Positions 1 through 9,244 are shown, counted from the first letter of the stretch. The stretch is DNA of 40,138 nt from Thalassotalea sp. PP2-459 (GCF_001913705.1 NZ_MKQD01000007.1:1-40138); one strand, 5' to 3'. Notes: generated from the sequence alone by a model not told the origin. A program made the numbers and translations.

Positions 1-385
1 GATGTAGCTTATTAGAGAACGCAGGAGCACGTTCTCCTGAATAACCATTCTCTGCAATCAACGCCGTGCCTCTAAAGCGTTTAATTCTCGCTGAGTGACC
101 GAATATTTATGCGAATTGGTATAAGGTAATCCAAAGCAGTAGGTTTTGTGAGATATATCTCAAGCTGCTGTCAGCATTTTGATTATTCTCTATCATATAT
201 ATCCAGTAGTGCTTTTTAACCTTTTAATTTTAATAGGTTTTTCTTTTTTTTGAATCTTGGTTTGTGTTTTCTGATAACTTAAGGATATTAATACTCGCTG
301 GCTGAATGCTCATTCACTGCTACACTTATTTCCATAGTAAATACCTGAACTTGAATGCTATGGAGTGGTTAGCAGGGGTGTAGTA
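1..385. other. Intergenic leader with hairpin and repeat copy
   Basis: No gene is visible here. A hairpin with 7-bp arms (gagaacg 15-21, cgttctc 30-36) precedes the repeat copy at 39-122. A 12-bp palindrome GAGATATATCTC lies at about 150-161, flanked by short complementary arms (agcag/ctgct). A T-rich stretch follows at 219-252. A weak sigma-70 candidate, TTGAAT-17-GATAAC (250-278), could drive the small genes that follow. Confidence 0.4.
39..122 (+). repeat. Dispersed repeat, copy 1 (right part)
   Basis: These 84 bases are identical to 9846-9929 except for one base (ctgaGtgacc here, ctgaAtgacc there). Only the right module of the element is present. The left module seen in copy 2 (starting GCTCCCAA) is replaced here by an unrelated hairpin. 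The same right module is recognisable, more diverged, on the minus strand at 27451-27510. There is no coding potential. Confidence 0.85.
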
Positions 386-565
386 ATGGAAAGAAATAAC
401 ATAAACAGGTTAAATGTGCTTTTTGAAAAAGCGATGTCTAACCAAGCAAACTTACTGGAGCGTAAAGAACTGAATCGGCTTTATCAAGCGTTTATTGATG
501 ATGGACGTGATAAGCCAAAAGCTACGGCTATTAGACATGAACATATAAAAGTAGCAATTGGATAA
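386..565 (+). CDS. Small helical hypothetical protein (59 aa)
   Basis: I do not recognise this family. The ATG at 386 is preceded by AGGGG at a good distance, so I prefer it to the in-frame GTG at 365. The product is short, charged and probably all-helical, with no signal peptide or membrane segment. Its pattern (LFEKAM, ERKELNRLYQAF, IDDG) resembles that of the next small protein (LFRDGQ, VKELSELLASI), so the two may be distant paralogues. The gap to the next gene is 38 bases with the same orientation, so they may be co-transcribed. Confidence 0.6.
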   Translation: MERNNINRLNVLFEKAMSNQANLLERKELNRLYQAFIDDGRDKPKATAIRHEHIKVAIG

Positions 566-603
566 GAGAATTATCATAACAATAACGATAAAAGGAATTA
601 AAG

Positions 604-783
604 ATGTCTCCTGAGCAACTTAAAAAGCTGCATTCACTAAGCCAACTCTTTAGGGATGGGCAAGCAGGAAGTGAGCAAGTGAAAGAGTTATCTGAGCTGC
701 TAGCCTCGATAAATCATCATTTTGATCCAGATAATGATCTCGCGAGTGAAGAAAGATTAACGATAAGAAACAGAGTAAATTAA
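604..783 (+). CDS. Small helical hypothetical protein (59 aa)
   Basis: A complete short reading frame runs from ATG 604 to TAA 781-783, preceded by AAAGGA at ideal spacing. The product begins MSPEQLKKLHSLSQLFRDG, is predicted helical and acidic at the end, and has no membrane segment. Function unknown. It lies directly downstream of another 59-residue protein with a similar hydrophobic pattern. Its stop codon sits inside a perfect palindrome shared with the convergent DUF2959 gene. Confidence 0.6.
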   Translation: MSPEQLKKLHSLSQLFRDGQAGSEQVKELSELLASINHHFDPDNDLASEERLTIRNRVN

Positions 784-795
784 TTTACTCTGTTT
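768..795. terminator. Bidirectional terminator containing both stop codons
   Basis: Two perfect 13-base arms, aaacagagtaaat (768-780) and atttactctgttt (783-795), are separated by two bases and followed by more T on the plus strand; A-rich sequence on the other side gives U on the minus strand. The palindrome contains the stop codon of the plus-strand gene (781-783) and that of the minus-strand gene (785-787). This is a compact shared terminator. Confidence 0.75.
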
Positions 796-1438
796 TTAAT
801 GTCTCAATAAATGCTTGAGAATCATCAATTGAACGATTCATTTGTTCTATTAATTGAGCAACATTTTGTTTGATACTCGTATATTCAGCGTTTAATGAAC
901 CAATTGCTTTAGCGTTTAAGTTATGTTTCAAATATAACATGTTGTCTTGTAAAGCAGATAAAACCGGTTGCATTTTATCTTTGGCACGATGCATTGCTCG
1001 GATAACATTCTTATAACGACGTTCTGTGTCACGAAGTTGCGCTTGGCTTTGTTGTTTGTACTGCTGATTAGAAAATTGTTCTATCTCATCTTGCCATTCA
1101 TCAAAGAGTGCCTGAGCCACATCTTCAATGAGTGAAATGCGTTCGGCAACATCCTCTGCAGCTTCTTTACTTGATTCATAATGATCTTTACTACGTTCAT
1201 AGTGTGATTGTAGCTCGCCACCTTCAAAATTCATCAACTTGGTAAATTGCTCAAGTGCATCTTGAAACTCTTGTTTAGCCTCTTCCTGCGAGTCTGTCGC
1301 TTTTTCTACGCGATCAATGAGAATGTCACGTTTATGTGTACCGACTTTTTCCATCGCAGAATAATAGGCGGATTGACAACCGACGAGAATAAACAGCGAT
1401 ATTATTCCCATCAATTTAATAGATTTATTACAGAACAT
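785..1438 (-). CDS. DUF2959 family lipoprotein
   Basis: A 217-residue protein with a lipoprotein signal: a basic N-terminus, a hydrophobic stretch, then the lipobox LVGC with the acylated Cys at about residue 21. Asp is absent at +2, so outer-membrane sorting is possible. The mature part is almost wholly charged and coiled-coil-like, with the SAMEKVGTHKRDIL segment typical of DUF2959 proteins. The molecular role of that family is not established. The gene lies 5 bases downstream of a small membrane protein gene on the same strand, so the two are likely one operon. Confidence 0.8.
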   Translation of the reverse strand: MFCNKSIKLMGIISLFILVGCQSAYYSAMEKVGTHKRDILIDRVEKATDSQEEAKQEFQDALEQFTKLMNFEGGELQSHYERSKDHYESSKEAAEDVAERISLIEDVAQALFDEWQDEIEQFSNQQYKQQSQAQLRDTERRYKNVIRAMHRAKDKMQPVLSALQDNMLYLKHNLNAKAIGSLNAEYTSIKQNVAQLIEQMNRSIDDSQAFIETLKTE

Positions 1439-1443
1439 GATAA

Positions 1444-1671
1444 TTAGCTTCTAAATTTAGCGGCATCAATAATTGCCCATACGTGAAAAATAAATCCTGG
1501 TATCGCCATAAAAAATAAAATTCCTGTTGCCGCTAGAGAGTAATTTACCCACGTGAGCAAGAAAAAAATAATCGCTGCAAGTATTCTCCCTTGTACTAAT
1601 TGACCCAAGCCTGCGATAAAAAAACTACAGATAGCGGCTAATACATTACCACCAGAACCTTGACTAGACAT
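1444..1671 (-). CDS. Small TM2-like membrane protein (75 aa)
   Basis: The protein is mostly hydrophobic, with two or three predicted membrane segments (about residues 8-24, 29-48 and 50-68). The turn motif GLGQLVQGR resembles that of TM2-like small membrane proteins. The start is supported by AAAAGGAGA upstream of ATG 1671. It is the first gene of a minus-strand pair with the DUF2959 lipoprotein. Specific function unknown. Confidence 0.7.
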   Translation of the reverse strand: MSSQGSGGNVLAAICSFFIAGLGQLVQGRILAAIIFFLLTWVNYSLAATGILFFMAIPGFIFHVWAIIDAAKFRS

Positions 1672-1774
1672 AATTTCTCCTTTTGTATTTTTAAACTACA
1701 GTAAAGCTATGGTAGGCTTTCATCAGTAAACCATCATATACTCTATCATTAAACGATGTCACTAATTATGCAAT

Positions 1775-2635
1775 ATGAGCTTTGTAAATAAAATTGTAAA
1801 TTCTCAACAATGGGTCTCTATAAGCCAATTTATCGTGTTTTTTGTTAAACGTTTGTTCGTTGAACAAATTCATGTCAATGCTGGCTATTTAGCCTATGTC
1901 ACTTTAATGTCATTGGTGCCATTAGTGGTCGTTATGTTATCTGTGATGACGGCATTTCCAATTTTTAGTGAAATTAAAATTCTTATTGAAAATTTTGTCT
2001 ATCAAAATTTCTTACCTGCTGCCGGTGATGTTGTGAGAGAGCACATTACTGGATTTGCAACGAATGCTTCTAAAATGTCAGCAGTGGCAATTACCTTCTT
2101 ATTTGTGTTTGCTCTGATGTTGATTTCAGCTATTGATAAAACATTGAATAAACTATGGCGAGTGACTAAAAAAAGACGTTTGATCACTGCTTTTTCGATG
2201 TATTGGATGGTATTAACATTAGGCCCTGTTCTGGTTGGTAGTAGTATTGCTGCAACATCTTATGTCGTTTCATTTATGTCATTAGATGGCTATGAACTGT
2301 TTGGACTTGATCATATTTTAATGCGTTTAGTGCCATTACTTACATCGGTCGCGGCTTTTCTGATCATTTATTTAGTGATCCCAAATAAATATATTCCTTT
2401 TAAATATGCAATATCTGGTGCAACACTTGCGGCAATACTATTTGAAATTGCAAAGAAAGGGTTTGCTTTCTATGTTACACAACTTCCTTCCTATCAAGCT
2501 ATCTATGGGGCTTTAGCAACAATACCTATATTGTTTTTATGGGTTTACTTGTCTTGGCTTATTGTGCTGTTTGGTGCAATTTTTACTGTGTGTTTGCAAG
2601 ATTTTAAAACAGAATCTGCCGCAGAGGAGCAATAG
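1775..2635 (+). CDS. yihY: YihY/BrkB family inner membrane protein
   Basis: A 286-residue polytopic membrane protein of the YihY (UPF0761) family, once linked to ribonuclease BN; that assignment was wrong and no enzymatic role is accepted. It shows the family arrangement: an amphipathic N-terminus, the [17 protein letters not shown] segment at about 37-55, and about six membrane helices in all, ending in [12 protein letters not shown] short polar tail follows. It starts a tight run, yihY-pip-dtd, with 3 and 2 bases between genes. In E. coli yihY also lies next to dtd and yiiD, which supports the call. Confidence 0.9.
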   Translation: MSFVNKIVNSQQWVSISQFIVFFVKRLFVEQIHVNAGYLAYVTLMSLVPLVVVMLSVMTAFPIFSEIKILIENFVYQNFLPAAGDVVREHITGFATNASKMSAVAITFLFVFALMLISAIDKTLNKLWRVTKKRRLITAFSMYWMVLTLGPVLVGSSIAATSYVVSFMSLDGYELFGLDHILMRLVPLLTSVAAFLIIYLVIPNKYIPFKYAISGATLAAILFEIAKKGFAFYVTQLPSYQAIYGALATIPILFLWVYLSWLIVLFGAIFTVCLQDFKTESAAEEQ

Positions 2636-2638
2636 AAA

Positions 2639-3601
2639 GTGACTAGAATATTAAACCCAAAAATATCTCCATTTCATACTGAGTTTGTTGATGTAGGTGA
2701 TCAACATCAAATTTACCTAGAACAAGCAGGTAACGCAGAAGGGATCCCTGTTCTTTACTTGCATGGTGGGCCTGGTGGCGGCACAAGTGAGAATCATCGG
2801 CGATATTTTGATCCTGAAAAATATCACTATATAAGTTTTGATCAACGAGGCTGTGGTCAATCTACACCTGCGGCTGACATTGAGAATAATACCTCTAACA
2901 AACTCATTGATGATATCGAATTTATTCGCCAACATTTAAAGATAGAACAATGGTTAGTGGTTGGTGGTTCTTGGGGAACGACTCTGGCTTTATTATATGG
3001 CATTGAACATCCTCAACGTGTCTTAGGTTTTATATTACGAGGTGTGTTCTTAGCAACTCAGCAAGAATATAACTGGTTGTATCAACCCGATGGTGTGCAA
3101 GGTTTTTTTCCTGACTATTATCAAGATTTCTTATCACCTTTAGATGAAACTCAAAAGTTAGATCCTATTAAAGGGTATGGAGATATTTTCGCGAGTGATA
3201 ATGAATTAGCGATAAGCGCAGCCTGTAAAGCCTGGTATTTATGGGAGCTGAGGCTTTCAAGTATTGAGTATCCTCCATTAGGTCTTGCCCACGTTGAAGA
3301 CTTTCATCAGGCCTGTTGTATGGCGAAAATATCACAGCATTACTTTCAACAAAAAAGCTTTATTAAAGAAAATCATATTATTGAAAATATTAAGAAAATC
3401 TCTAATATACCTGCCATTGTTATACATGGCCGCTATGATATGGTTTGCCAGCTTCAGCAAGCGCATAGACTTGTTGAACATTGGCCTAGTGCTCGTTTGC
3501 AAATTTTACCGCAAGCAGGGCACAGCGGTTTTGAAAGCCAGACAATTGACGCGATGTGTAAAGCAACAGATGTAATGGCAGATTTTTTAAGAGATAAGTA
3601 A
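2639..3601 (+). CDS. pip: Prolyl aminopeptidase
   Basis: An alpha/beta-hydrolase of 320 residues in the proline iminopeptidase family (S33). It releases N-terminal proline from peptides in the cytoplasm. Visible landmarks are the oxyanion loop LHGGPGGG (about residues 41-48), DQRGCGQS, the nucleophile elbow GGSWG with its Ser (about 110), the acid in HGRYDMVC and the catalytic His in QAGHSGFE. The GTG start at 2639 is preceded by GAGGAG within the end of yihY, so translation is probably coupled. Length is normal for the family. Confidence 0.93.
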   Translation: MTRILNPKISPFHTEFVDVGDQHQIYLEQAGNAEGIPVLYLHGGPGGGTSENHRRYFDPEKYHYISFDQRGCGQSTPAADIENNTSNKLIDDIEFIRQHLKIEQWLVVGGSWGTTLALLYGIEHPQRVLGFILRGVFLATQQEYNWLYQPDGVQGFFPDYYQDFLSPLDETQKLDPIKGYGDIFASDNELAISAACKAWYLWELRLSSIEYPPLGLAHVEDFHQACCMAKISQHYFQQKSFIKENHIIENIKKISNIPAIVIHGRYDMVCQLQQAHRLVEHWPSARLQILPQAGHSGFESQTIDAMCKATDVMADFLRDK

Positions 3602-3603
3602 TC

Positions 3604-4041
3604 ATGATTGCATTAATTCAGCGTGTGAGCCAAGCTTCAGTTGACGTTGATCACAACACTGTAGGTAAAATAGAAAAAGGTTTGTTGGTGTTATTAGCGA
3701 TCGAACCAGAAGATAACGAGATGAAAGCAGCTCGGCTTGCTGAGCGTGTGGCCGGTTACCGAGTATTTGAAGATGAAAATGGAAAAATGAACCTCAATGT
3801 TGGCCAAGCAGAAGGGGACATTTTAGTGGTATCTCAGTTCACTCTTGCGGCAGATACCTCTAGAGGTATGCGTCCAAGCTTTACAGGTGCAGCAGCGCCT
3901 GAATTTAGTAACACATTATATCAATATTTTTGTCAGCGACTACGAGACAAAGGTTTTCGTGTACCAACTGGCATTTTTGGCGCAGACATGAAAGTTAGTT
4001 TGCTTAACGACGGACCTGTTACTTTTCAATTAACGATCTAA
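3604..4041 (+). CDS. dtd: D-aminoacyl-tRNA deacylase
   Basis: This 145-residue enzyme hydrolyses D-aminoacyl-tRNA (and Gly-tRNA-Ala), recycling tRNA mischarged with D-amino acids. The family motifs are clear: [13 protein letters not shown] at the N-terminus, the SQFTL motif in the middle, and the NDGPVTF motif near the C-terminus, which carries the Gly-cisPro that excludes L-amino acids. It is the last gene of yihY-pip-dtd. Its 3' end overlaps the convergent methyltransferase-like gene by 12 bases. Confidence 0.96.
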   Translation: MIALIQRVSQASVDVDHNTVGKIEKGLLVLLAIEPEDNEMKAARLAERVAGYRVFEDENGKMNLNVGQAEGDILVVSQFTLAADTSRGMRPSFTGAAAPEFSNTLYQYFCQRLRDKGFRVPTGIFGADMKVSLLNDGPVTFQLTI

Positions 4042-4767
4042 GCTACGGTGTAACCAAAGTTTACGTGCACGATTTAAGTATCGTGAAGGAATATGCTTAT
4101 TTTCAATTTCGTGTGCATCACTAGGGTGCAAGTGAACAATAATGTTTTTATAGTATGGTACTTGAAAGTAAATCAGTGAACGTGTTCGTTTTATTTTATT
4201 GAGCTGCTGTAAAACTTCATTTATTTTAATATTTGAGTGATTTGAAATGTTTAACGTAATCCAACTTTGTTCATTTGATTGGCGTATTATTGAGTCAATT
4301 AACGGCCATTCATCATCATTTTTTTGTGAAGAAAAGATATCGTAAATGAGCCAATTTGTGGCTGACGTTGAATGATTCAACAGCCATCGTTTAGCAGGTT
4401 GTTGATGAATTAAATATGGATGATTATCAGGGTTAAAATACTGATGAAAGCACTCTATCACCTCATTACTCTGCTCAATACTTTCGATGACACTGTTTGG
4501 CGATATTTGCGACAGAAAACGTAATAAATTTCCACCGCCTAAGCCAAATTCCACTACACGTTTAGGCATGATAAAAAGTAAAGGCAACATCATAAAATAT
4601 TGGTGTGGTAATGTTAAAACGAAAGGTTTGCGTTTTAACATAATACTTTGTGTGGTTTGTCCGAAGTTCAACCAACGGTAGTGTGAATTTTCTACAATAG
4701 ATAACGAGAAGTTGTTATTTAGATAATAACGTACTTTTCCTTGTTGTAAATGTGATTCTAATTTCAT
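4030..4767 (-). CDS. Spermidine synthase-like protein
   Basis: A 245-residue protein with one Rossmann-type nucleotide site, [14 protein letters not shown] at about residues 72-85, followed by an acidic residue region (IESIEQ). This is the layout of spermidine synthase-like and SAM-dependent methyltransferase-like proteins. The polyamine-binding acidic residues of true SpeE cannot be assigned with confidence, so the reaction is unknown. It is transcribed divergently from fabY with only 41 bases between them and overlaps dtd at its 3' end. Confidence 0.65.
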   Translation of the reverse strand: MKLESHLQQGKVRYYLNNNFSLSIVENSHYRWLNFGQTTQSIMLKRKPFVLTLPHQYFMMLPLLFIMPKRVVEFGLGGGNLLRFLSQISPNSVIESIEQSNEVIECFHQYFNPDNHPYLIHQQPAKRWLLNHSTSATNWLIYDIFSSQKNDDEWPLIDSIIRQSNEQSWITLNISNHSNIKINEVLQQLNKIKRTRSLIYFQVPYYKNIIVHLHPSDAHEIENKHIPSRYLNRARKLWLHRSLDR

Positions 4768-4808
4768 TTAATACTATATTAACGACACTCTATATTACAG
4801 CATAGACA

Positions 4809-5702
4809 ATGATTTCATGTATCGCCCCTCAAACGCAGGAACAATTTAAACAGTACTATTCTTTACGTTGGCAAGAGCTGAGATCTCCGTGGCGACAACC
4901 TAAAGGTAGCGAGCAAGATGAACTAGAAGCGATAGCTTTCCATCGAATGCTAGTTGATGAGCAAGGTAAAGTTTATGCTGTTGGTCGACTGCATATTGAC
5001 AACGAATGGCTTGGCCATATCCGTTATGTAGCGACAGACAATAATCAACAAGGAAAGGGGTTTGGCAAAACAATAATGCTGGCGCTAGAGCAACTAGCTA
5101 AAACGCACGGTGTGCATACTATCTGTTTGAATGCACGTGAAAATGCATTAATGTTTTATCAGAATATTGGCTACACAACTAAATCCATCGCTCATAAACT
5201 TTACGATGACATTCAACATTTTTCGATGGAAAAAAAGTTAGCTGAAATTCCAGAGAATCAATGTTCATTGATTAAATCGTTACAGCAAAAATGGCATAAC
5301 ACCATACCGCTAAGTAAAGTGATGGGTATTACAGCCGATTTTTATGATGGTAATACTTTTTTAACACATTGTGATATTGCAATTAATAAGAATATTCATC
5401 AAACAATGTTTGCTGGCAGTATTTATACTTTAGCTACTTTAACCGGCTGGGGATGGGTTTATCTACAAATTAATGCACAAAATATTCAAGGTGATATTGT
5501 ACTTGCAGATGGCAAAATCAAATATTATAAACCGATTCCAGATGGAGCAAATGGGGTGATTAAACGTGAGAATACTTCAGGTGATGCATTGCAAAAAGAG
5601 CAAAAAGGTAAGACAAGTTTTATTGTTGAAGTGGGTATATATACAGGAGATAGCTTAGCGGCTCAATTTACTGGTAAATATGTTGTGGTGAAGAAACAAT
5701 GA
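4809..5702 (+). CDS. fabY: GNAT acyltransferase/hotdog thioesterase, FabY (YiiD) type
   Basis: A two-domain protein of 297 residues. Residues about 1-145 form a GNAT domain with the acetyl-CoA loop in VATDNNQQGKGFGKT. Residues about 155-295 match the YiiD C-terminal hotdog thioesterase-like domain (HCDIAINKNIH, MFAGSIYTLATLTGWG). E. coli YiiD, renamed FabY, can supply fatty acid initiation when FabH is missing; Pseudomonas FabY is an unrelated enzyme. The yihY-dtd-fabY neighbourhood agrees with E. coli. The next gene overlaps by four bases (ATGA), so this begins an operon. Confidence 0.85.
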   Translation: MISCIAPQTQEQFKQYYSLRWQELRSPWRQPKGSEQDELEAIAFHRMLVDEQGKVYAVGRLHIDNEWLGHIRYVATDNNQQGKGFGKTIMLALEQLAKTHGVHTICLNARENALMFYQNIGYTTKSIAHKLYDDIQHFSMEKKLAEIPENQCSLIKSLQQKWHNTIPLSKVMGITADFYDGNTFLTHCDIAINKNIHQTMFAGSIYTLATLTGWGWVYLQINAQNIQGDIVLADGKIKYYKPIPDGANGVIKRENTSGDALQKEQKGKTSFIVEVGIYTGDSLAAQFTGKYVVVKKQ

Positions 5703-6157
5703 AAAGTCTTTGGTTAATTTTTTCTTTTATTTCGTGCTTTAGTTATGCTCAACAAAGCATAGAGCAAGTACTAAATGATTTTCATAAAGCAGCGGGTGAA
5801 GCTAACTTTACAAGCTATTTCGCTTTATTGGCTAACGACAGTATTTTTCTTGGTACTGATGCGACAGAGCGTTGGGATAAAGCGAGTTTTAAAGCCTTTG
5901 CAAAACCACACTTTGATAAAGGAAACGGTTGGCTTTATCAGCCGACACACAGAAATATTACCATCATAGAAGCGAATAAAATCGCAATGTTTGATGAGTT
6001 ATTAGAAAATGAATTTTATGGTCAATGTAGAGGATCAGGAATCATTGTAAAACGTGAAGGACGTTGGAAAATTTTGCAATATAATTTATCAATTCCTGTA
6101 CCAAATAAGCTTTCAAAGCAAGTTGTATCCATCATAAACGGTTCAAAAAACAAGTGA
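5699..6157 (+). CDS. Secreted NTF2-like (SnoaL/DUF4440-type) protein
   Basis: A 152-residue protein with a signal peptide (MKSLWLIFSFISCFSYA, cleavage about 17/18). The mature part has the NTF2-like fold pattern: an N-terminal helix (IEQVLNDFHKAAGEANFTSYFALL), the FLGTDATERW segment, a middle FDKGNGW segment, and the closing GRWKILQYNLSIPVP strand. Proteins of this type in Alteromonadales are usually periplasmic and of unknown function. Its ATG overlaps the fabY stop, which indicates translational coupling. Confidence 0.75.
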   Translation: MKSLWLIFSFISCFSYAQQSIEQVLNDFHKAAGEANFTSYFALLANDSIFLGTDATERWDKASFKAFAKPHFDKGNGWLYQPTHRNITIIEANKIAMFDELLENEFYGQCRGSGIIVKREGRWKILQYNLSIPVPNKLSKQVVSIINGSKNK

Positions 6158-6169
6158 GATTAACGAGCA

Positions 6170-7033
6170 ATGGCTAATAAGCGAGACGCTATCAATATAA
6201 AAAAACCATCTGTTGGGATTATCGGCTGTGGCTGGTTGGGCTTAGCGTTAGCGAAAAAATGTATAGAAAAGTCAATTAACGTGTTAGTTACAACACAAAG
6301 TGAAACAAGTTTAACAAAAGTGAAAGCGAACGGCTTGCATGGTCATATGTTAAGTTTACCTTTAACACCTGATGATACTAATCACTACGCTGTTTTTGAT
6401 CAGGATGTTTTAATCATTTGCATTCCCCCTAAACTTCGTCACGGTCAGAAGAATTATGCTGAAAATATCAAAAGTATCGTTAAATTATCGAAAAATAATC
6501 ATGTTCGAAAAGTTGTGTTGATTAGTACGACTGCAGTTTATCAAGGGTACATTGGCGAAGTTGATGAAGACACGCCATTAAAACTTGATATTGAAAAGGT
6601 AGCGATTTTATCGGAGGCTGAGCAGGAAGTTTGTTCGTTTAGTGATAACAGTGTCGTGCTGAGATGTGCAGGGCTGGTAGGCCCTGGAAGGAATCCAGGA
6701 AACTTTTTTGTTAAAGATAAAGTGGTACAATCACCAAATGCATACGTTAATTTAGTGCATCAGTTCGATGTTGTTGAGCAAATATTTGCTTTTATCACAC
6801 AGCAATTACCTGGCGGTATATATAACTGTGTCAGTGATATGCAGGTTACCAAACAACATTTTTATGAAGTAGCTGCTAAATCAGCGGGAAGGCCAATTCC
6901 TGTATTTGATCAATTATCTGAGCTTGATTTAGGTAAATATGTTTTAGCAAATAAGTTACGTCAAACATCACCTGTACAACATCGGTATGACGATCTGATC
7001 GCTTGGCTATCTACTCCCCAGAATGATGTATAG
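6170..7033 (+). CDS. YeeZ-like NAD(P)-binding epimerase/dehydrogenase
   Basis: This 287-residue Rossmann protein has the dinucleotide loop VGIIGCGWLGLALA at residues 15-28. Other parts match E. coli YeeZ-type proteins: ISTTAVYQG in the middle, LRCAGLVGPGRNPGNFF at about 165-181 and NLVHQFDVV. It is therefore an atypical short-chain dehydrogenase/epimerase relative whose substrate is unknown. It follows the NTF2-like gene by 12 bases and precedes a small membrane protein gene by 9 bases, so it is inside an operon that begins with fabY. Confidence 0.8.
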   Translation: MANKRDAINIKKPSVGIIGCGWLGLALAKKCIEKSINVLVTTQSETSLTKVKANGLHGHMLSLPLTPDDTNHYAVFDQDVLIICIPPKLRHGQKNYAENIKSIVKLSKNNHVRKVVLISTTAVYQGYIGEVDEDTPLKLDIEKVAILSEAEQEVCSFSDNSVVLRCAGLVGPGRNPGNFFVKDKVVQSPNAYVNLVHQFDVVEQIFAFITQQLPGGIYNCVSDMQVTKQHFYEVAAKSAGRPIPVFDQLSELDLGKYVLANKLRQTSPVQHRYDDLIAWLSTPQNDV

Positions 7034-7042
7034 GACGTGTTA

Positions 7043-7336
7043 ATGTCAAAAACCAAACAAACGTGTTTTTTTAGTCTTTGCTTATTTTTCCATGTATTTT
7101 TATTTAACTTAGTCATGGTAAATAGCAATGGGCTTCATTTTTATTGGCAAGAAAACTTAAACCTTAAAGCCCTTTTGGTGTATTTATTGACGGCGCTATC
7201 AGGAGGTGGTGTGTATTTTATCACGGGGTATATAAGGAAAGTAATCGTTCAGATGGAAAAAACAAACTCTGATCATATTTGGCCAATATTGTCAGTAGTC
7301 GTGTTAAGCCTATTAATTTTATTATTAGTTTTTTAA
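7043..7336 (+). CDS. Small membrane protein (97 aa), unknown
   Basis: I do not recognise the family. I prefer ATG 7043 to the in-frame GTG 7037 because TAGGA lies 8 bases upstream. Three hydrophobic segments are visible (about residues 6-24, 41-58 and 79-96), the last at the extreme C-terminus. A short charged loop (YIRKVIVQMEKTNSDH) separates the second and third. It is the last gene of the fabY operon. Confidence 0.6.
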   Translation: MSKTKQTCFFSLCLFFHVFLFNLVMVNSNGLHFYWQENLNLKALLVYLLTALSGGGVYFITGYIRKVIVQMEKTNSDHIWPILSVVVLSLLILLLVF

Positions 7337-7370
7337 GCCTACCTGTAATGAATTATCACCAAGTAGGCTT
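7335..7370. repeat. Inverted repeat between convergent genes
   Basis: The arms AAGCCTAC (7335-7342) and GTAGGCTT (7363-7370) enclose a 20-base loop between two convergent operons. Neither side is followed by a T tract in the direction of transcription, so I do not call it an intrinsic terminator, although its place suggests a 3'-end role. Confidence 0.4.
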
Positions 7371-7391
7371 GAGGAGCAATGGTTAAGCTGT

Positions 7392-8327
7392 TTATACGGG
7401 TTTACTACCTAATGTTTTAAGCCACTGTTCAAAGTCTAATAAATTTGCAGGTAGAATTACCTTTCTACTTTTATCGCTTAAACCTGACAGCTTACTAAGG
7501 TATTGTTCGTTCAACTGCATTTGAATTGCTTGATCGCCACCAGGTTGTTCTATCGCTTTAGCCACTTTTTCAATGGCATTACCCGTTGCTGTCGCAATCG
7601 CTAAAATTTCAGCGGCTTTACCTTCCGCACTGTTAATTCTGCGTTGTTTCTCACCTTCCGAAATATTGATCATTTCGGTCATTTCACCTTCAGAACGATT
7701 TATTCTACTTTCTTTTTCGCCCAAACTTTTTGCTAAAATAGCGCGTTTTTCACGTTCAGCATTCACTTGTAATTCCATCGCGTTAGTTACCGTTAATGGA
7801 GGTGAAATGTTTTTTATTTCATAACGATGAACGCGTATTCCCCAGAGTTCTCCGGCTTTATCTAATACTTCGACTACTTTAGCACTGATAATATCGCGTT
7901 CTTCGAAGGTACGATCTAAATCTAAAGTGCCAATGACTGAACGGGTTGTGGTTTGAGCTAACTGCATGGCAGCAAAACGATAGTCAGTGATGCCGTAACT
8001 TGCTTTTAAAGGGTCAGTAACCTGTATATAGATAACCCCATCAACTTCGACATTCACTTCATCTTTTGAAAAGCATTCTTGAGGGGGTACATTTATGGTT
8101 TCTTCTTTTAAATCTTGTATAAACGCAACGCGGTCAATAAAAGGTAATAAAACATGAAATCCTGCCTCAAGGGTACAGCGATATTTACCTAATCGCTCAA
8201 TCACGTACGCTGATTTTGTAGGTACTAAGCAAATAGCCTGAATAAATTTATAGGCTAAGTATAAAAAAATAGCGGCCCAAATACCTAGTACAATGAGATC
8301 TAATTGTGAAATATTATTGGGGATCAT
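7392..8327 (-). CDS. SPFH/stomatin-like membrane protein (second of pair)
   Basis: A 311-residue paraslipin/stomatin-type protein. One N-terminal membrane segment (about residues 9-33) is followed by an SPFH domain (VIERLGKYRCTLEAGFHVLLPFIDRVAF onwards, in two parts). A helical flotillin-like region then carries repeated SEGE/GEKQRRINSAEGKAAE units. Such proteins oligomerise in the inner membrane as microdomain scaffolds. It overlaps the upstream SPFH gene by four bases and is last in nfeD-SPFH-SPFH, so the two are likely translationally coupled and may form a heteromeric complex. Confidence 0.85.
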   Translation of the reverse strand: MIPNNISQLDLIVLGIWAAIFLYLAYKFIQAICLVPTKSAYVIERLGKYRCTLEAGFHVLLPFIDRVAFIQDLKEETINVPPQECFSKDEVNVEVDGVIYIQVTDPLKASYGITDYRFAAMQLAQTTTRSVIGTLDLDRTFEERDIISAKVVEVLDKAGELWGIRVHRYEIKNISPPLTVTNAMELQVNAEREKRAILAKSLGEKESRINRSEGEMTEMINISEGEKQRRINSAEGKAAEILAIATATGNAIEKVAKAIEQPGGDQAIQMQLNEQYLSKLSGLSDKSRKVILPANLLDFEQWLKTLGSKPV

Positions 8328-9244
8328 TTCGTCACTCCTTGTACGTTTTGCGTCACTTTATCCATACCTTCAAAAAAACCTTCAAGTTTTGCAAGCTCGG
8401 TAGGTAAAACGGAAACATCGGCGGTTTTCAATATATCACCAGTTTGTTGAATAAATTGTTCTAATAAGCGCATTCTAATCGCTTTATCACCGCAGGGTTT
8501 TGATGCCGCATTGGCAATTAATGAAATCCCTTCAGCCGTCGCTTGGGTTAAAATTTCAATTTCTTCTGCACGCCCATGTGCCTCGTTTATTTGACGTTGT
8601 TTGTCACCTTCCGATAAATTGATGGCCTCTTGTCGTTGACCTTCGGATAAGTTAATGGTTGATTCTTTTTCAGCAAGCGCTAAGGTGATTTCTGCTCTTT
8701 TTTGTCGTTCAGCTTCCATCTGTTTTTCTAAGGTATGAATAACATTGTCAGACGGGGTAATATTTCTTAGTTCGTAACGTAGTACTTTAATACCCCAAGG
8801 ATCAGAAGCTTTGTCAATTTCACGAACAATGGTTTCATTGAGCGTATCACGCTCTGAAAAGGTTTGGCTTAAATTTAATTTACCGATTTCACTTCGCATG
8901 GTGGTTTGAGCTAAATTGATGCTGGCACGCTTATAGTCTTCAATACCATAACTTGCTTTTGCACCATCCATTACTTGAATATACACTAAGCCATCGACAC
9001 TAATTTGAATGTTATCTCTTGAAATACAGCTTTGAGCAGGAATATCTAGTACTTGCTCGCGTGTTTCATGACGGTAAGCGACACGATCGATAAATGGAAT
9101 AAGAAAATGGATTCCAGGTTCCATAACCGCACGAAATTTTCCGAGGCGTTCTATCACACAAACTTCTTTCATTTGTACAATCAACACCAACTTTACCACA
9201 ATAAAAAGTAACGCAAGCAGTGCGAAAGTAAGCGTGGCTAACAT
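8324..9244 (-). CDS. SPFH/stomatin-like membrane protein (first of pair)
   Basis: A 306-residue SPFH protein with an N-terminal membrane segment (residues 2-24), then VCVIERLGKFRAVMEPGIHFLIPF, which opens the SPFH domain. The same helical repeat region (LSEGQRQEAINLSEGDKQRQINEAHGRA, here split by pseudo-repeats) follows. It is clearly paralogous to its downstream neighbour, though well diverged. The start is fixed by a strong GGAGGG upstream of ATG 9244. Family knowledge places it in the QmcA/stomatin group paired with NfeD. Confidence 0.87.
   Translation of the reverse strand: MLATLTFALLALLFIVVKLVLIVQMKEVCVIERLGKFRAVMEPGIHFLIPFIDRVAYRHETREQVLDIPAQSCISRDNIQISVDGLVYIQVMDGAKASYGIEDYKRASINLAQTTMRSEIGKLNLSQTFSERDTLNETIVREIDKASDPWGIKVLRYELRNITPSDNVIHTLEKQMEAERQKRAEITLALAEKESTINLSEGQRQEAINLSEGDKQRQINEAHGRAEEIEILTQATAEGISLIANAASKPCGDKAIRMRLLEQFIQQTGDILKTADVSVLPTELAKLEGFFEGMDKVTQNVQGVTK

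Noticed and set aside
7335-7370. Inverted repeat as an intrinsic terminator
   Set aside because: Neither strand shows a T tract after the stem, so only an inverted repeat is reported.
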